A stretch of 64,000 bases of DNA from Deinococcus aestuarii (GCF_018863415.1 NZ_JAHKSN010000001.1:124001-188000); one strand, 5' to 3'; counted from the stretch's first letter, positions 50,429 to 63,733 are shown. Program-made: numbers and translations. The notes: generated by a model not told the origin, from the letters alone.

Positions 50429-50522
50429 CGCCGACCTGGGCTCAGGAGAGACGGTCGGCGGGCCGGGAGGGTCCCTCCATCACGCCCGGGGCACGTCCTC
50501 AGCGACGTGTTCCTCCTTTTTT
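50429..50522 (+). promoter_or_regulatory. structured leader with terminator before the DUF4038 gene
   Basis: Three stems follow one another: CGCCGACC/GGTCGGCG (50429-50436 and 50453-50460), a short GGAGGG/TCCCTCC stem (near 50467-50478) and CACGTC/GACGTG (50492-50497 and 50504-50509) followed by TTCCTCCTTTTTT. The last has the look of an intrinsic terminator and ends about 20 nt before the start codon. It could end bshA transcripts or work as an attenuator or riboswitch; I do not recognise a known class. Confidence 0.5.
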
Positions 50523-50541
50523 GCCGGTTGCAGGAGTCCCC

Positions 50542-51996
50542 ATGTCCCAGTTCCCCCGCGCGCTTTCCCTTGCCCCCGCCCTGCTCACGCTCAGCCTGGC
50601 GCTGTCCGCCTGTTCGGGGGGGACGCCCTCCACGCCGGTCGCGGAGGCCCCCCCGGCGCCCCCCGTCGCGGCTGACCCGGCGCCCACCCCCGTCGCCGGG
50701 CCTGATCGGTTGGTCGTGTCGGCGGACGGCAGGCGGCTGGAGTACGCGGACGGGCGGCCCTTCCTGTACTGGGCGGACACGGCCTGGGAACTGTTTCACC
50801 GCCCGAACCGCGACGATGCCCGGCTGTACCTCCAGACCCGCGCGGCGCAGGGATTCACGGTGGTCCAGGCGGCCGCGCTCGCGGAGGAGAGTGGGCTTAC
50901 CGTCCCCAACGCGCAGGGGGACCTGCCCCTGACTGACAAAGACCCCGCCCGCCCCGCCGTCACGCCGGGGAACGATCCGGGAGACGCCGAGCAATACGAC
51001 TACTGGGACCATGTGGACTACATCGTGGATCAGGCGGCCTCGCTGGGGCTGACCGTCGCGCTGCTGCCGAGCTGGGGCATCTGGGTCAATAACGAGCCGC
51101 GGCTGGGCGACGAGCCCGTCTTCACGCCCGACTCGGCCCGCAGCTACGGGCGCTTCATCGGCGAGCGATACAAGGACAAGCCGGTCATCTGGGTGCTCGG
51201 TGGCGACCGCTACCCCGACACCGAGGAAGTGCGGGCGATCTGGCGGGCGATGGCACAGGGCATTGAACAGGGGGCGGGTGGGGGCGACCGGGCCCTGAGC
51301 ACCTATCACACGCGCGGTTACCAGACCTCCTCGAAGTACTTCCACAACGAGGCCTGGCTCGATTTCAACCTCTGGCATACCGGGCACTGCCGCAATGAGC
51401 AGTCGGCCACGCGCATTCTGGAGGACTACCGCCTCACCCCGGCCAAGCCGGTCGTGAACTTCGAGCCCATGTACGAGGGGCATCCGGTGTGCCACAACCC
51501 GCCGGACGGCAATGGCGACGAGGTGGACGTGCGCAACGTCGCGTACTGGAGCGTCTTCGCGGGCGCGGCGGGGCACACCTACGGCCACCGCAAGGTCTAC
51601 GGGTTCGACGTGTACGACGGCGACAAGGCGTGGCAGCGGGCCCTGGACACGGCGGCGGTGCGGCACCTCGGGCACCTCAAGGCGCTGCTGGAGTCGCGGC
51701 CCGCGCGGGACCGGGCGCCCGACGAGACGCTGGTGGCGGGCAGCTTCGTGGGGGACCGGCCCGTCGTGGCGATGCGTGGCCCGGACTACGTGTGGCTGTA
51801 CCTGCCCGACGGCGGCCCGGTGACGGTCACGCTGGGGCGGGCGGGGGGCGCGCAGGTGCGGGCCTCGTGGTTCGATCCCCGCACGGGCGGCAGGGCCGAG
51901 ATCGGCACCTTCGCCAACACGGGCGAGCGCACCTTCACCGCGTCCTCGGCGGGGCGCGGCCACGACTGGGTGCTGCTGCTGGAGGCCTCCCGCTGA
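50542..51996 (+). CDS. DUF4038 glycoside-hydrolase-like lipoprotein
   Basis: A 484-residue exported lipoprotein. A signal peptide with lipobox L-S-A-C (Cys24) is followed by a Pro/Ala linker and then a barrel that starts LVVSADGRRLEYADGRPFLY and has the DUF4038 features WADTAWELFHR, WVLGGDRYPDT, NEAWLDFNLWHTGH and NFEPMYEG. The end, with YLPDGGPVTVTLGRAGG and ASWFDPRTGG, is the C-terminal beta domain that accompanies this family (apiosidase-like). Substrate unknown, presumably a polysaccharide. The ATG follows CAGGAG. Confidence 0.85.
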   Translation: MSQFPRALSLAPALLTLSLALSACSGGTPSTPVAEAPPAPPVAADPAPTPVAGPDRLVVSADGRRLEYADGRPFLYWADTAWELFHRPNRDDARLYLQTRAAQGFTVVQAAALAEESGLTVPNAQGDLPLTDKDPARPAVTPGNDPGDAEQYDYWDHVDYIVDQAASLGLTVALLPSWGIWVNNEPRLGDEPVFTPDSARSYGRFIGERYKDKPVIWVLGGDRYPDTEEVRAIWRAMAQGIEQGAGGGDRALSTYHTRGYQTSSKYFHNEAWLDFNLWHTGHCRNEQSATRILEDYRLTPAKPVVNFEPMYEGHPVCHNPPDGNGDEVDVRNVAYWSVFAGAAGHTYGHRKVYGFDVYDGDKAWQRALDTAAVRHLGHLKALLESRPARDRAPDETLVAGSFVGDRPVVAMRGPDYVWLYLPDGGPVTVTLGRAGGAQVRASWFDPRTGGRAEIGTFANTGERTFTASSAGRGHDWVLLLEASR

Positions 51997-52070
51997 CGCG
52001 GCCCTGAGCGGTCGTTGCCCCTGGGGGACCTCCCCCGGCCCGGCGGGGACAACCGGGGTGGAGGCCTCCC

Positions 52071-52394
52071 ATGAACCAGAACCGCGGCAACCCGCAGGAC
52101 GACCGCCGCGCCCTCGCCCGCCGCAGGGAGCCGCACCCGCGCCGCTCGACTCGGCACGGCATGGGCGTGCGCGGCTCGGACGGCGCCGACGTGGGCACGG
52201 CCGAGCGGGTCGAGGGCGCGGGGGTGAAGGTCAGGACGGGCGGCCGTCTGCACTGGACCCCCGAGGACCAGATCAGGCGCGTGGGCGGACCCGTCCGTCT
52301 AGGCGTCGGCGCGGATGAGGAGAGGGACGAGCAAGTTCCCTCGACTCCTCCCCTTCCGTGGGCATTGGCTCTCCCAGACGGTGCAGGCCACTGA
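52071..52394 (+). CDS. hypothetical basic protein (107 aa)
   Basis: An ATG follows GGTGGAGGCCTCCC and opens 107 codons beginning MNQNRGNPQDDRRALARRRE. The first 75 residues are Arg/Gly-rich and polar; the last 30 look less protein-like. No domain is recognised and it could be non-coding. Confidence 0.4.
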   Translation: MNQNRGNPQDDRRALARRREPHPRRSTRHGMGVRGSDGADVGTAERVEGAGVKVRTGGRLHWTPEDQIRRVGGPVRLGVGADEERDEQVPSTPPLPWALALPDGAGH

Positions 52395-52868
52395 ATTGTG
52401 GCGCGCCCGGCATCGTCCTCCACCACCCAAACGGTAAGGAACGGATGTGAGGCGTCGGGATCCAGTCGGCACCCTCTGGTCAAAAGGCGTTTTGGGTTGC
52501 TGCTGATGCGGACGGCCTGTGCGCCGGGGTTGGAGGGTTCATGTTCAGCCTCAAGGCCTGACGCCACCGGATGCGAACAGGTCCTCAAGAGCCTTGACGA
52601 GACCGCGGCCCAGACCCGCCCCTTTGTCCTGGCAGGCACCCGAGACTGGGAGCCCCGGAAGAGGGAACAGGCGGACGCGACATCGAGGGTCTACACGGGC
52701 CGCGTGCCCTCCTTCCCGGAAACGAGTTTGCCGGTGACTGTTCGTGCCCCCTGTGTTCAATCTGGAACGGGAAGCACCCTCACGCTGATGTCCGACGGGC
52801 AGGACGACGGCCGGATCAACAGGCTCAACCTTGAGCTGTTCTCGGGCGTGGGCCAGGGAGCATGGCCC
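52395..52868. other. gene-poor stretch with lower GC
   Basis: No complete gene can be supported. Both strands have broken open frames; a minus-strand frame between about 52380 and 52640 reads protein-like for about 70 residues (for example LDPDASHPFLTVWVVEDDAG) but has no partner sequence or clear start. Possibly the remains of a lost gene. Confidence 0.35.
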
Positions 52869-53750
<882 letters not shown>

Positions 53751-53776
53751 GGGGGACAGTATGGCGCCCAGGGCAA

Positions 53777-53810
53777 GACCGCTCCTGCCTTTGTCTCGGC
53801 GGGAGCGGTC
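53777..53810 (-). terminator. terminator after glgP
   Basis: GACCGCTCC and GGAGCGGTC form a perfect 9-bp stem; on the minus strand it is followed by TTG. It lies between the repeat copy 3 and the EamA promoter. Confidence 0.6.
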
Positions 53811-53812
53811 CT

Positions 53813-53842
53813 GCTGACAGCTAACGGCTGATCGCTGAAGGC
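53813..53842 (-). repeat. GCTGA-rich repeat, copy 3 (downstream of glgP)
   Basis: A partial copy of the element found around pgk, with GCTGACAGCTAACGGCTGAT followed by CGCTGAAGGC. It starts 8 nt beyond the glgP stop. Confidence 0.65.
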
Positions 53843-53849
53843 TTCGCCC

Positions 53850-56366
<2,517 letters not shown>

Positions 56367-56496
56367 ACCCGCTGAGACTACACCATCGTGCCGAGGGCAC
56401 ATATTGTGCCTGCGAGCCGTTGTACACGCGCAAAACAGTGCCTGTCCAGACAGGAACGGCGGGGGGTGGCGGGGGCCGGGCCGTTAGGCTGGAGGG

Positions 56497-56985
56497 GTGA
56501 CGACCCTTCCGGACGGTGGCCGAGACGACCCGCAGGCGCTGTTGCGTGCGGAGGGAGAGCGTCTCGCCCGGCGCCTCACGCAGACGCTCGGCGGCGGGGC
56601 GGCGGACGTGGACCGCGCGCACCTGCTGGGGCTGAGCCTCGCCGTGAACCTCGTGAACGCCTTCCTGCCCACGGTCGAGCAGGTCTCGCGCCACGCCGGG
56701 CGGCCCCTGCACGCCCACCTCGTCGGCGACGAGCGGGGCCGGGCGGTGGTCGAGACGGTGACGCAAGGCGGGGAGAGGCACGCCCGGCTGCCGGTGGACG
56801 ACCTGCTCGGCTCGGCGCTGTTCGTGGGCGGACGGCTCCACCCGACCGTCCAGGCCCACCTGACGGACGCGATGCGCGGCAGCGAACACCACGCGACCCG
56901 GGCGCTGGCCGCCTGCCTGAAGAGTGCGCCCGTGCTGGGGGCATTGCGGCGCCACCTCACAAAGCTGCTGCAAAAGAGGGGCTGA
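56497..56985 (+). CDS. conserved hypothetical protein (162 aa)
   Basis: An unrecognised soluble, mostly alpha-helical protein of 162 residues starting with GTG. TAGGCT (56485-56490) lies 6 nt upstream. No signal peptide, membrane segment or metal motif is visible. It has normal codon use and is divergent from glgP, converging on the 58-residue membrane protein gene. Confidence 0.7.
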   Translation: MTTLPDGGRDDPQALLRAEGERLARRLTQTLGGGAADVDRAHLLGLSLAVNLVNAFLPTVEQVSRHAGRPLHAHLVGDERGRAVVETVTQGGERHARLPVDDLLGSALFVGGRLHPTVQAHLTDAMRGSEHHATRALAACLKSAPVLGALRRHLTKLLQKRG

Positions 56986-56995
56986 GCCTCCCCGC

Positions 56996-57172
56996 CTACC
57001 CCGGCTCGCGCAGTCGGCGCAGTAGCCAGAAGCCGAGCGCGTCGAGCACGAGGAGCAGCACGAGGGCGTTGAGCGCGGGCCACCGCTCGCCGTGCCCGAG
57101 TTCGAGCACGATGCTGGCGACGCCGCCGAGGTTCAGCAGCACGATCAACAGGGTGAGAAGGACGGGCAGCAC
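56996..57172 (-). CDS. 58-residue small membrane protein
   Basis: GTG at 57170-57172 starts directly after the stop of the inositol monophosphatase gene. The 58 residues have two hydrophobic helices (VLPVLLTLLIVLLNLGG and ALNALVLLLVLDALGFW) joined by a short charged loop and end in a basic tail LLRRLREPG. It is certainly a plausible small membrane protein; function unknown. Probably translated by coupling to the gene upstream. Confidence 0.6.
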   Translation of the reverse strand: MLPVLLTLLIVLLNLGGVASIVLELGHGERWPALNALVLLLVLDALGFWLLRRLREPG

Positions 57173-57958
57173 TCAGTCCTCCCGCAGCAGGGCGAGGAGT
57201 TCGGCGTGCACCCGCCCGTTCGTCGCCACGATCATGGGAGCGTAGGGGGAGGGCACGCCGTCCCGGCCCGTCACCGTGCCCCCCGCCTCCTCCACGATCA
57301 GGCTCCCGGCGGCGCTGTCCCAGGGCTTGAGGCCGAATTCCCAGTAGGCGTCCACCCGCCCACAGGCGACGGAACACAGGTCGAGCGCGGCGGCCCCCGG
57401 ACGGCGCACGGGCACCCCCAGCCGCAGCAACCGGGCGACGAGGTTGAGATTGTTCTCCCCACCCGTGTCATAGGGAAAGCCGGTGGAGACGAGCGCCGGG
57501 GTCGTCAGGGTGGGGGTCTCGCTCACGCGGATGGGCGAGCCGTTCAGGAAGGCGCCGCCGCCGCGCGTGGCGGTGAACAGCTCGTCGCGGTTGGGGTCGA
57601 AGACGACGCCGACCACCCGCTCGCCGCGTTCCTCCAGCCCCACGCTCACGCAGGAGAAGGGGAAGCCGTGCGCGTAGTTCACGGTGCCGTCGAGGGGATC
57701 GACCACCCAGCGGTGGGAGACGTCCCCCCCGCCGCCGCCCAGGCCCTCCTCCTCGCCCAGCACGGCGTGGTCCGGGTAGGTGCGGGCGATCACCTCGCGG
57801 ATGGCGGCCTCCGACAGGGCGTCCACCTCGGTCACGAGGTCGCTGTAGGTGGACTTGCTGCGAATGGTGAGGGCCTTTCCGGCGTGCGCGCGGTGGATGG
57901 CCCCGGCGGTGCGGGCCGCCTCTACGGCGACGGTCAGGGCGGCGGCGAGGTCGGTCAT
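57173..57958 (-). CDS. inositol monophosphatase family protein
   Basis: A 261-residue Mg2+-dependent phosphatase. The metal-site motifs are KSTYSDLVTEVD, GEEEGLG, VVDPLDGTVNYAHGFP (WxDPLDGT type) and YWEFGLKPWDSAAG. The substrate could be inositol phosphate or a related sugar phosphate. The ATG at 57956-57958 has TAGACT (57966-57971, minus) 7 nt upstream. Confidence 0.92.
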   Translation of the reverse strand: MTDLAAALTVAVEAARTAGAIHRAHAGKALTIRSKSTYSDLVTEVDALSEAAIREVIARTYPDHAVLGEEEGLGGGGGDVSHRWVVDPLDGTVNYAHGFPFSCVSVGLEERGERVVGVVFDPNRDELFTATRGGGAFLNGSPIRVSETPTLTTPALVSTGFPYDTGGENNLNLVARLLRLGVPVRRPGAAALDLCSVACGRVDAYWEFGLKPWDSAAGSLIVEEAGGTVTGRDGVPSPYAPMIVATNGRVHAELLALLRED

Positions 57959-57965
57959 CCCGGCG

Positions 57966-57980
57966 AGTCTAGGCGATAAT
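57966..57980. promoter_or_regulatory. overlapping divergent -10 boxes
   Basis: TAGACT on the minus strand (57966-57971) and GATAAT on the plus strand (57975-57980) are separated by three bases and serve start codons only 28 bp apart. Confidence 0.5.
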
Positions 57981-57986
57981 GGCGGG

Positions 57987-58649
57987 GTGCCGCGCCGCCT
58001 CTGCCTGCCCGCCCTGCTGCTTTCCCTCATCCTCGGCGGGTGTGCTCCCCCCGGGGGCGTGCGCGAGCTGACCTTCCGGGCGGGGCCAGCGGGCGGCGAG
58101 GTCAGCGCCGCGCGGCTGCTGACCGATCAGGTCGTGCCCGCTGACCGCCTGCTGAGCGTGACGCAGGCCCTCGACCGCGCGCCGGAGGGCAGCCTGATCC
58201 TGGTGTGCGGTCGGCGCTGGCGAGCGGCGAGTCCCTGGGGCGTGTGCCCGCACGTCTCGCGCAAGGTGGCGCCGGGGCTGCTCACCGAGGCGCCCGGTCT
58301 CTTCGCGGGGGGCCTGCTGAACGGCGGACCGCAGACCGTCCCCCAGACCCGGCTCGCGTCGCGGGACGTGGTGATCGTGCTCGACGTGGGGGTGCGCCCG
58401 GAGGCGATGCCCGCCCTGCGCGCGGCGGTCACCCGGCTGGGCGGCCTCGCGTACCGGGTGGGCGGCGGGGACGACCCCGACCCCAGAGACGGCCTCGACT
58501 GCTCGACCTACCAGAACGCCCTCCAGCGCGCGGCGGGGCTGCCGAACGCCATCCCGAAGCACGGGGCGTGGGACCTCTACCTGCCGCAGGACGCCCTGAC
58601 GGTGCCGGGGGTGCGGGTGCTGTGGGTGGGGGTGCGGAACCGGGGGTAG
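57987..58649 (+). CDS. hypothetical lipoprotein with a DCS-type motif
   Basis: A 220-residue exported lipoprotein (lipobox L-G-G-C, Cys18) starting with GTG. The mature part has RLLTDQVVPADRLLSVTQAL and LILVCGRRW, and near the end GLDCSTYQNALQRAAGLP followed by GAWDLYLPQDA. The DCS with a later aromatic-acid end resembles the cysteine site of papain-like NlpC/P60 relatives (YaeF/YiiX group), but the His partner is not clear (KHGAWD is a candidate). Function unknown. Confidence 0.7.
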   Translation: MPRRLCLPALLLSLILGGCAPPGGVRELTFRAGPAGGEVSAARLLTDQVVPADRLLSVTQALDRAPEGSLILVCGRRWRAASPWGVCPHVSRKVAPGLLTEAPGLFAGGLLNGGPQTVPQTRLASRDVVIVLDVGVRPEAMPALRAAVTRLGGLAYRVGGGDDPDPRDGLDCSTYQNALQRAAGLPNAIPKHGAWDLYLPQDALTVPGVRVLWVGVRNRG

Positions 58650-58701
58650 CGCGGCCCTGACCTGTCCCAGCATGGCCCGGGGACAGGCCCGCGCCGGGTG
58701 C

Positions 58702-60022
<1,321 letters not shown>

Positions 60023-60516
60023 GGGCTGGACTTCCCCGATGTCTTGAGCCACAGCAGCCTCGCTCCCCATGACGGGGAGAGAACTGCACAGGCCGTCACC
60101 TGTCGCTCCAACCTGAACCGCCCCGCTTCCCGCCGTGGTAGCGGGTCTGCGTTCCAGAGCATTCGATCCACGAAGTGACCTGCCGAGCGGGGGTGAAGGG
60201 TCTCCGGACGCCGCCGACGAGACCCTTCGCTGCGCTCAGGGTGACAACTTTTCTGTCCAATGCCTCTTCGCAGCCGTGCAGCGTCTCGCACGCCGCAACT
60301 CGCCCACCATCACCCGTTCGTCCCCGTACTGGCCCCGGCATTGCTCCGGGTTCACGCCCGCCGCGCGCCACACCTCCTCGCCGCACCCGACCAGCGTCAC
60401 CGCTCGACACAGGCCCTGACCCCAGCCGGTTTCACCCGGTCAGCCTACCCGCCGTCAGGGGTATGGGCGGGCGTCCCACAGCCCCACTCTTTGCTCTCAA
60501 GGCCTATCCTTTCCCT
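60023..60516. other. gap after purB, repeat-bearing
   Basis: No gene is supported in this 494-bp stretch. It contains the palindromic repeat at 60195-60246 and, at its right end, the -10 box TATCCT (60505-60510) of the next gene. Small open frames here arise from the repeat. Confidence 0.6.
60195..60246. repeat. intergenic REP-like element
   Basis: GAAGGGTCTC (60195-60204) and GAGACCCTTC (60219-60228) form a perfect 10-bp inverted repeat with a 14-nt loop, followed by GCTGCGCTCAGGGTGACA. This CTTCGCTGCGCTCAGGGTGAC unit is a common intergenic repeat in many bacterial genomes and often produces false small proteins on both strands. Confidence 0.75.
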
Positions 60517-60885
60517 ATGGGATTCCTGATTCGGCTGCTCGTCAACGCGCTGGCGCTGTACCTCCTGACGCGGGTGTACGCGGGCGTGAGCTTCGCGCCG
60601 GGGGCGGGCGCGGGGGCCGTGATCCTCGCCGCCCTGGTGTTGGGCGTCGTGAACGCGCTGATCCGGCCCGTGCTGCTGCTGCTGAGCCTGCCCATCAACG
60701 TGATCACGCTGGGGCTGTTCACGCTGGTGGTGAACGCCGTGGTCCTGATGATCGTGGCGGCGGTGACGGCGCTGAACGTGGCGGGCTTCGGGGCCGCGTT
60801 CGTCGGCGCGATCCTCCTGACCCTCATCTCGTGGGTCCTCGACCTGATCGTGAACGCGCTGGGGCTGGACGGGGGCCGGGATTGA
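60517..60885 (+). CDS. DUF360 / phage-holin-like four-helix membrane protein
   Basis: A 122-residue membrane protein with four hydrophobic helices: LLVNALALYLLTRVYAGVSF, the VVNALIRPVLLLLSLPINV segment with its conserved Asn-Ala-x-x-x-Pro, LFTLVVNAVVLMIVAAVTAL and a final helix. It belongs to the family often named 'phage holin family protein', whose role in the envelope is unknown. TATCCT (60505-60510) lies 6 nt before the ATG. Its stop overlaps the panC start as TTGA. Confidence 0.88.
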   Translation: MGFLIRLLVNALALYLLTRVYAGVSFAPGAGAGAVILAALVLGVVNALIRPVLLLLSLPINVITLGLFTLVVNAVVLMIVAAVTALNVAGFGAAFVGAILLTLISWVLDLIVNALGLDGGRD

Positions 60886-61763
60886 CCTCTTCCACGACGC
60901 CGCGCCTCGTCACGACTCCGGGGGAGTTGCGCGCCGCTCTGAAGGAGGCGGGCCGGGTCGGCCTCGTCCCCACGATGGGCTACCTGCACGAGGGGCACGC
61001 GCGGCTGATCGGGCGGGCACGGACGGAGTGCGACACCGTGGTCGTGAGCGTCTTCGTCAACCCCCGGCAGTTCGGGCCGCGCGAGGACCTGAGCCGCTAC
61101 CCGCGCGACCTGACGCGCGACCTGGGGGTGGCCGGGGCGGCGGGGGCGGACCTGATCTTCCACCCGGACGTGGACGTGATGTACCCGCCGGGCTACGCCA
61201 CGAACGTCTCGGTGGGCGGCGTGTCGGGGCCCCTGGAGGGCGCGTCGCGGCCCGGGCACTTCGACGGGGTGGCGACGGTGGTCCTCAAGCTCCTGAACCT
61301 CGTGGGGCCGGAGCGGGCGTACTTCGGGGAGAAGGACTGGCAGCAGCTCGCGGTGGTGCGGCGGATGGTGCGCGACCTGAACGTGCCCGTGGAGATCGTC
61401 GGCGTGCCCACCGTGCGGGAGGACTCGGGGCTGGCGCTGAGCAGCCGCAACAGCTACCTCACGCCGGAGGAGCGGGAGCGGGCGGGGGTCCTCTCGCGGG
61501 CGTTGCGGGCGGTGCAGGCGGCGGCGGAGCGGGGCGAGCGGGACACCGCGCTCTTGCTTCAGGCGGGTCTGGACGTACTCGCCGGGGAGCCGGGGGTCTC
61601 GCTCGACTACCTCGCGGTCGTGGACGGTGACATGGCAGAAAGAGCGCGTGTGGACAATGATTCCATGACCCGCGTTCTGGTGGCCGCCCGGATGTTCGGC
61701 GTGAGGCTCATCGACAACCTGCCCCTGCTGCCCGAGCAGACGGGGGACGGGGACGGCGCGTGA
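60882..61763 (+). CDS. panC: pantothenate synthetase
   Basis: A 293-residue enzyme joining pantoate and beta-alanine with ATP. It has VPTMGYLHEGHARLI (the HIGH-like site), VFVNPRQFGPREDLSRYPRD, GVATVVLKLLNLVGP, FGEKDWQQL and LSSRNSYLTPEER. The TTG start at 60882-60884 overlaps the preceding stop (TTGA), indicating coupling; pilT in turn overlaps by GTGA. Confidence 0.94.
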   Translation: MTSSTTPRLVTTPGELRAALKEAGRVGLVPTMGYLHEGHARLIGRARTECDTVVVSVFVNPRQFGPREDLSRYPRDLTRDLGVAGAAGADLIFHPDVDVMYPPGYATNVSVGGVSGPLEGASRPGHFDGVATVVLKLLNLVGPERAYFGEKDWQQLAVVRRMVRDLNVPVEIVGVPTVREDSGLALSSRNSYLTPEERERAGVLSRALRAVQAAAERGERDTALLLQAGLDVLAGEPGVSLDYLAVVDGDMAERARVDNDSMTRVLVAARMFGVRLIDNLPLLPEQTGDGDGA

Positions 61764-62836
61764 CCGTCGAGGAGTTGCTGCGGGAGATGGTCGCCCGGCG
61801 GGTGTCGGACGTTCACCTCCAGGTCGGCAGCCCGCCGATGGGCCGGGTGGACGGGACGCTCGTGCCCTTCGGCGCCCATGCGCTCACCCCGGCGGACACC
61901 CGCGCGCTCGCACAATCGCTTCTGAGCCCCGAGCAGTGGGACGACTTCGAGTACCGCAACGAGGTGGACCTCGCCTACAGCGTCTCCGGCCTCGCGCGCT
62001 TCCGCTGCAACGTGTTCCGGCAGCGCGGGGCGGTGGGGGTGGTCATGCGGGTCGTGGCGGACACCGTGCCGGGCTTCGAGGCCCTGGGTCTCCCCGCCGA
62101 GGTCATGTACGGCTTCGCGGCGGCGCCCCGGGGCCTGATCCTGGTGACTGGGCCCACCGGCAGCGGCAAGACCACCACGCTCGCTTCTCTGATCGACCAC
62201 ATCAACCGCACCTACGCCTACAACATCATCACGCTCGAAGACCCCATCGAAATCCTGCACCGCAACCGCAAGAGCCTCGTCGTGCAGCGCGAGATCGGCG
62301 CGGACACCCGCGACTTCCGCACGGCCCTCAAGTACGCCCTGCGCCAGGACCCCGACGTGATCATGATCGGCGAGATGCGCGACCGCGAGACGGTGGAGGC
62401 CGCGCTGACCGCCGCGCAGACCGGGCACCTCGTCCTGAGCACCCTGCACACGCAAGACGCCGTGCGGTCAGTCAACCGCATCATCGACCTCTTCCCGCCC
62501 TTCGAGCGCACCCAGATTCGTCTGCTTCTCGCCGAGTCGCTCGTCGGCATCGTCAGCCAGCGGCTGCTGAGACGGGCCGACGGGATGGGGCGGGTCCTGG
62601 GCACCGAGGTCCTCCTCGCCACGCCCCTGGTGCGCGAGTACGTCAAGGATGAGGAGAAGACGGCCCTGATCAAGGACGCCATGATCGAGGACAACCTTCG
62701 GGGAATGCAGACCTTCGACCAGCACCTCGTGCAGCTCTACCACCACCACCTGATCACCATGCAAGAAGCCCTCGACGCCGCCACCAGCCCCCACGAGTTC
62801 CGGCTGATGGTGAACCAGGCGGGCATCGCGTTCTGA
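61760..62836 (+). CDS. pilT: type IV pilus retraction ATPase, PilT/PilU family
   Basis: A 358-residue secretion ATPase. Walker A is VTGPTGSGKTTTLASL, the Asp box TLEDPIEILH, Walker B VIMIGEMRDRET, His box GHLVLSTLHTQDAV. The C-terminal region reads IKDAMIEDNLRGMQTFDQHL where PilT has AIRNLIRE, so it is more like PilU there. The start is GTG, overlapping panC. It powers pilus retraction for twitching or DNA uptake. Confidence 0.93.
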   Translation: MTVEELLREMVARRVSDVHLQVGSPPMGRVDGTLVPFGAHALTPADTRALAQSLLSPEQWDDFEYRNEVDLAYSVSGLARFRCNVFRQRGAVGVVMRVVADTVPGFEALGLPAEVMYGFAAAPRGLILVTGPTGSGKTTTLASLIDHINRTYAYNIITLEDPIEILHRNRKSLVVQREIGADTRDFRTALKYALRQDPDVIMIGEMRDRETVEAALTAAQTGHLVLSTLHTQDAVRSVNRIIDLFPPFERTQIRLLLAESLVGIVSQRLLRRADGMGRVLGTEVLLATPLVREYVKDEEKTALIKDAMIEDNLRGMQTFDQHLVQLYHHHLITMQEALDAATSPHEFRLMVNQAGIAF

Positions 62837-62881
62837 TCGGAAACAGGTCGGTTCCGTACCCCCGACGGTAGAGTAAAAGCC

Positions 62882-63733
62882 GTGAATGCGTCCGGTGAGG
62901 AAAGCCCGAGTTCCGACGGGACTTCCAGCGGTCCTGCGCTGCAAAGCCTGCGGGAGACGAGCGCCTATCACCCCGTCGCCGTGTACCGCCGTGGCGACAT
63001 CATCGTCAAGGAAACCGGGTCGTGGGCGGCCAGCGTCCACGCTCTACTCAGGCACCTCCACGACAACGGGTTCCAAGGCGCTCCCCGCGTGGTGGGCACC
63101 GGCTTCGACGCGCAGGGGCGCGAAACTCTCACCTACATTGAAGGCGAATTTACCCAGCCCGGTCCGTGGAGTCTGGAGGGTGCCGCCGCCGTCGGTAGCC
63201 TGTTGCGTCAGCTCCATGCCGTCACTGCCACCTTCCACCCCCCTCAGGACGCCGTGTGGTCCCCCTGGTTCGGTCGCACATTGGGGGGAAGGGCGCGTGT
63301 TATCGGACATGGCGACGTTGCCCCGTGGAACATCGTCGCCCGTGATGGCCGTCCCGTCGCCCTGATCGATTGGGAACGCGCCGGTCCCGTCGATCCCCGG
63401 GTTGAACTGGCGCAGGCGTGCTGGCTGAACGCCAAACTGCACGACGACCTCGTAGCGGAACTTGAAGGGCTGCCTCCACTTGAGGAACGTGCCCGCCAAT
63501 TGCGCGCAATGGTGGATGCCTATGGCCTCTCTGCCGCGCAGCGGGTTGGATTCGTGGAATTGATGATCGAGTTCGTCGTGCATGACACGGCGAACGAGGC
63601 AGATGAGGCTGGAATCAGGCCGGAGAGCGAGTCGGCGGCCCCCCCCGAGCTGCTCTGGGGACTGGCCTGGCGTGCCCGTGCCGCCGCCTGGCTCTGCCGT
63701 CACCGCCGCATCCTCGAAAACGCGCTGTCCTGA
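62882..63733 (+). CDS. phosphotransferase family protein (APH fold)
   Basis: A 283-residue kinase-fold protein. The nucleotide part starts VAVYRRGDIIVKETGSW, the catalytic Brenner motif is VIGHGDVAPWNIV and the metal motif VALIDWERAGPVDP. The last 60 residues are less conserved. It may phosphorylate an aminoglycoside, homoserine, choline or other alcohol; none can be inferred. The start is GTG with TAGAGT (62869-62874) 7 nt upstream. Confidence 0.85.
   Translation: MNASGEESPSSDGTSSGPALQSLRETSAYHPVAVYRRGDIIVKETGSWAASVHALLRHLHDNGFQGAPRVVGTGFDAQGRETLTYIEGEFTQPGPWSLEGAAAVGSLLRQLHAVTATFHPPQDAVWSPWFGRTLGGRARVIGHGDVAPWNIVARDGRPVALIDWERAGPVDPRVELAQACWLNAKLHDDLVAELEGLPPLEERARQLRAMVDAYGLSAAQRVGFVELMIEFVVHDTANEADEAGIRPESESAAPPELLWGLAWRARAAAWLCRHRRILENALS

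Noticed and set aside
51935..52639. A 234-codon minus-strand frame after the DUF4038 gene
   Set aside because: Only a middle part of about 70 residues looks protein-like and the rest is Pro/Arg/Ser-rich and antisense to other frames. Not listed as a gene.
60096..60410. Small proteins in the purB-DUF360 gap
   Set aside because: They are translations of the REP-like repeat (for example VVTLSAAKGLVGG), a well-known source of false genes.
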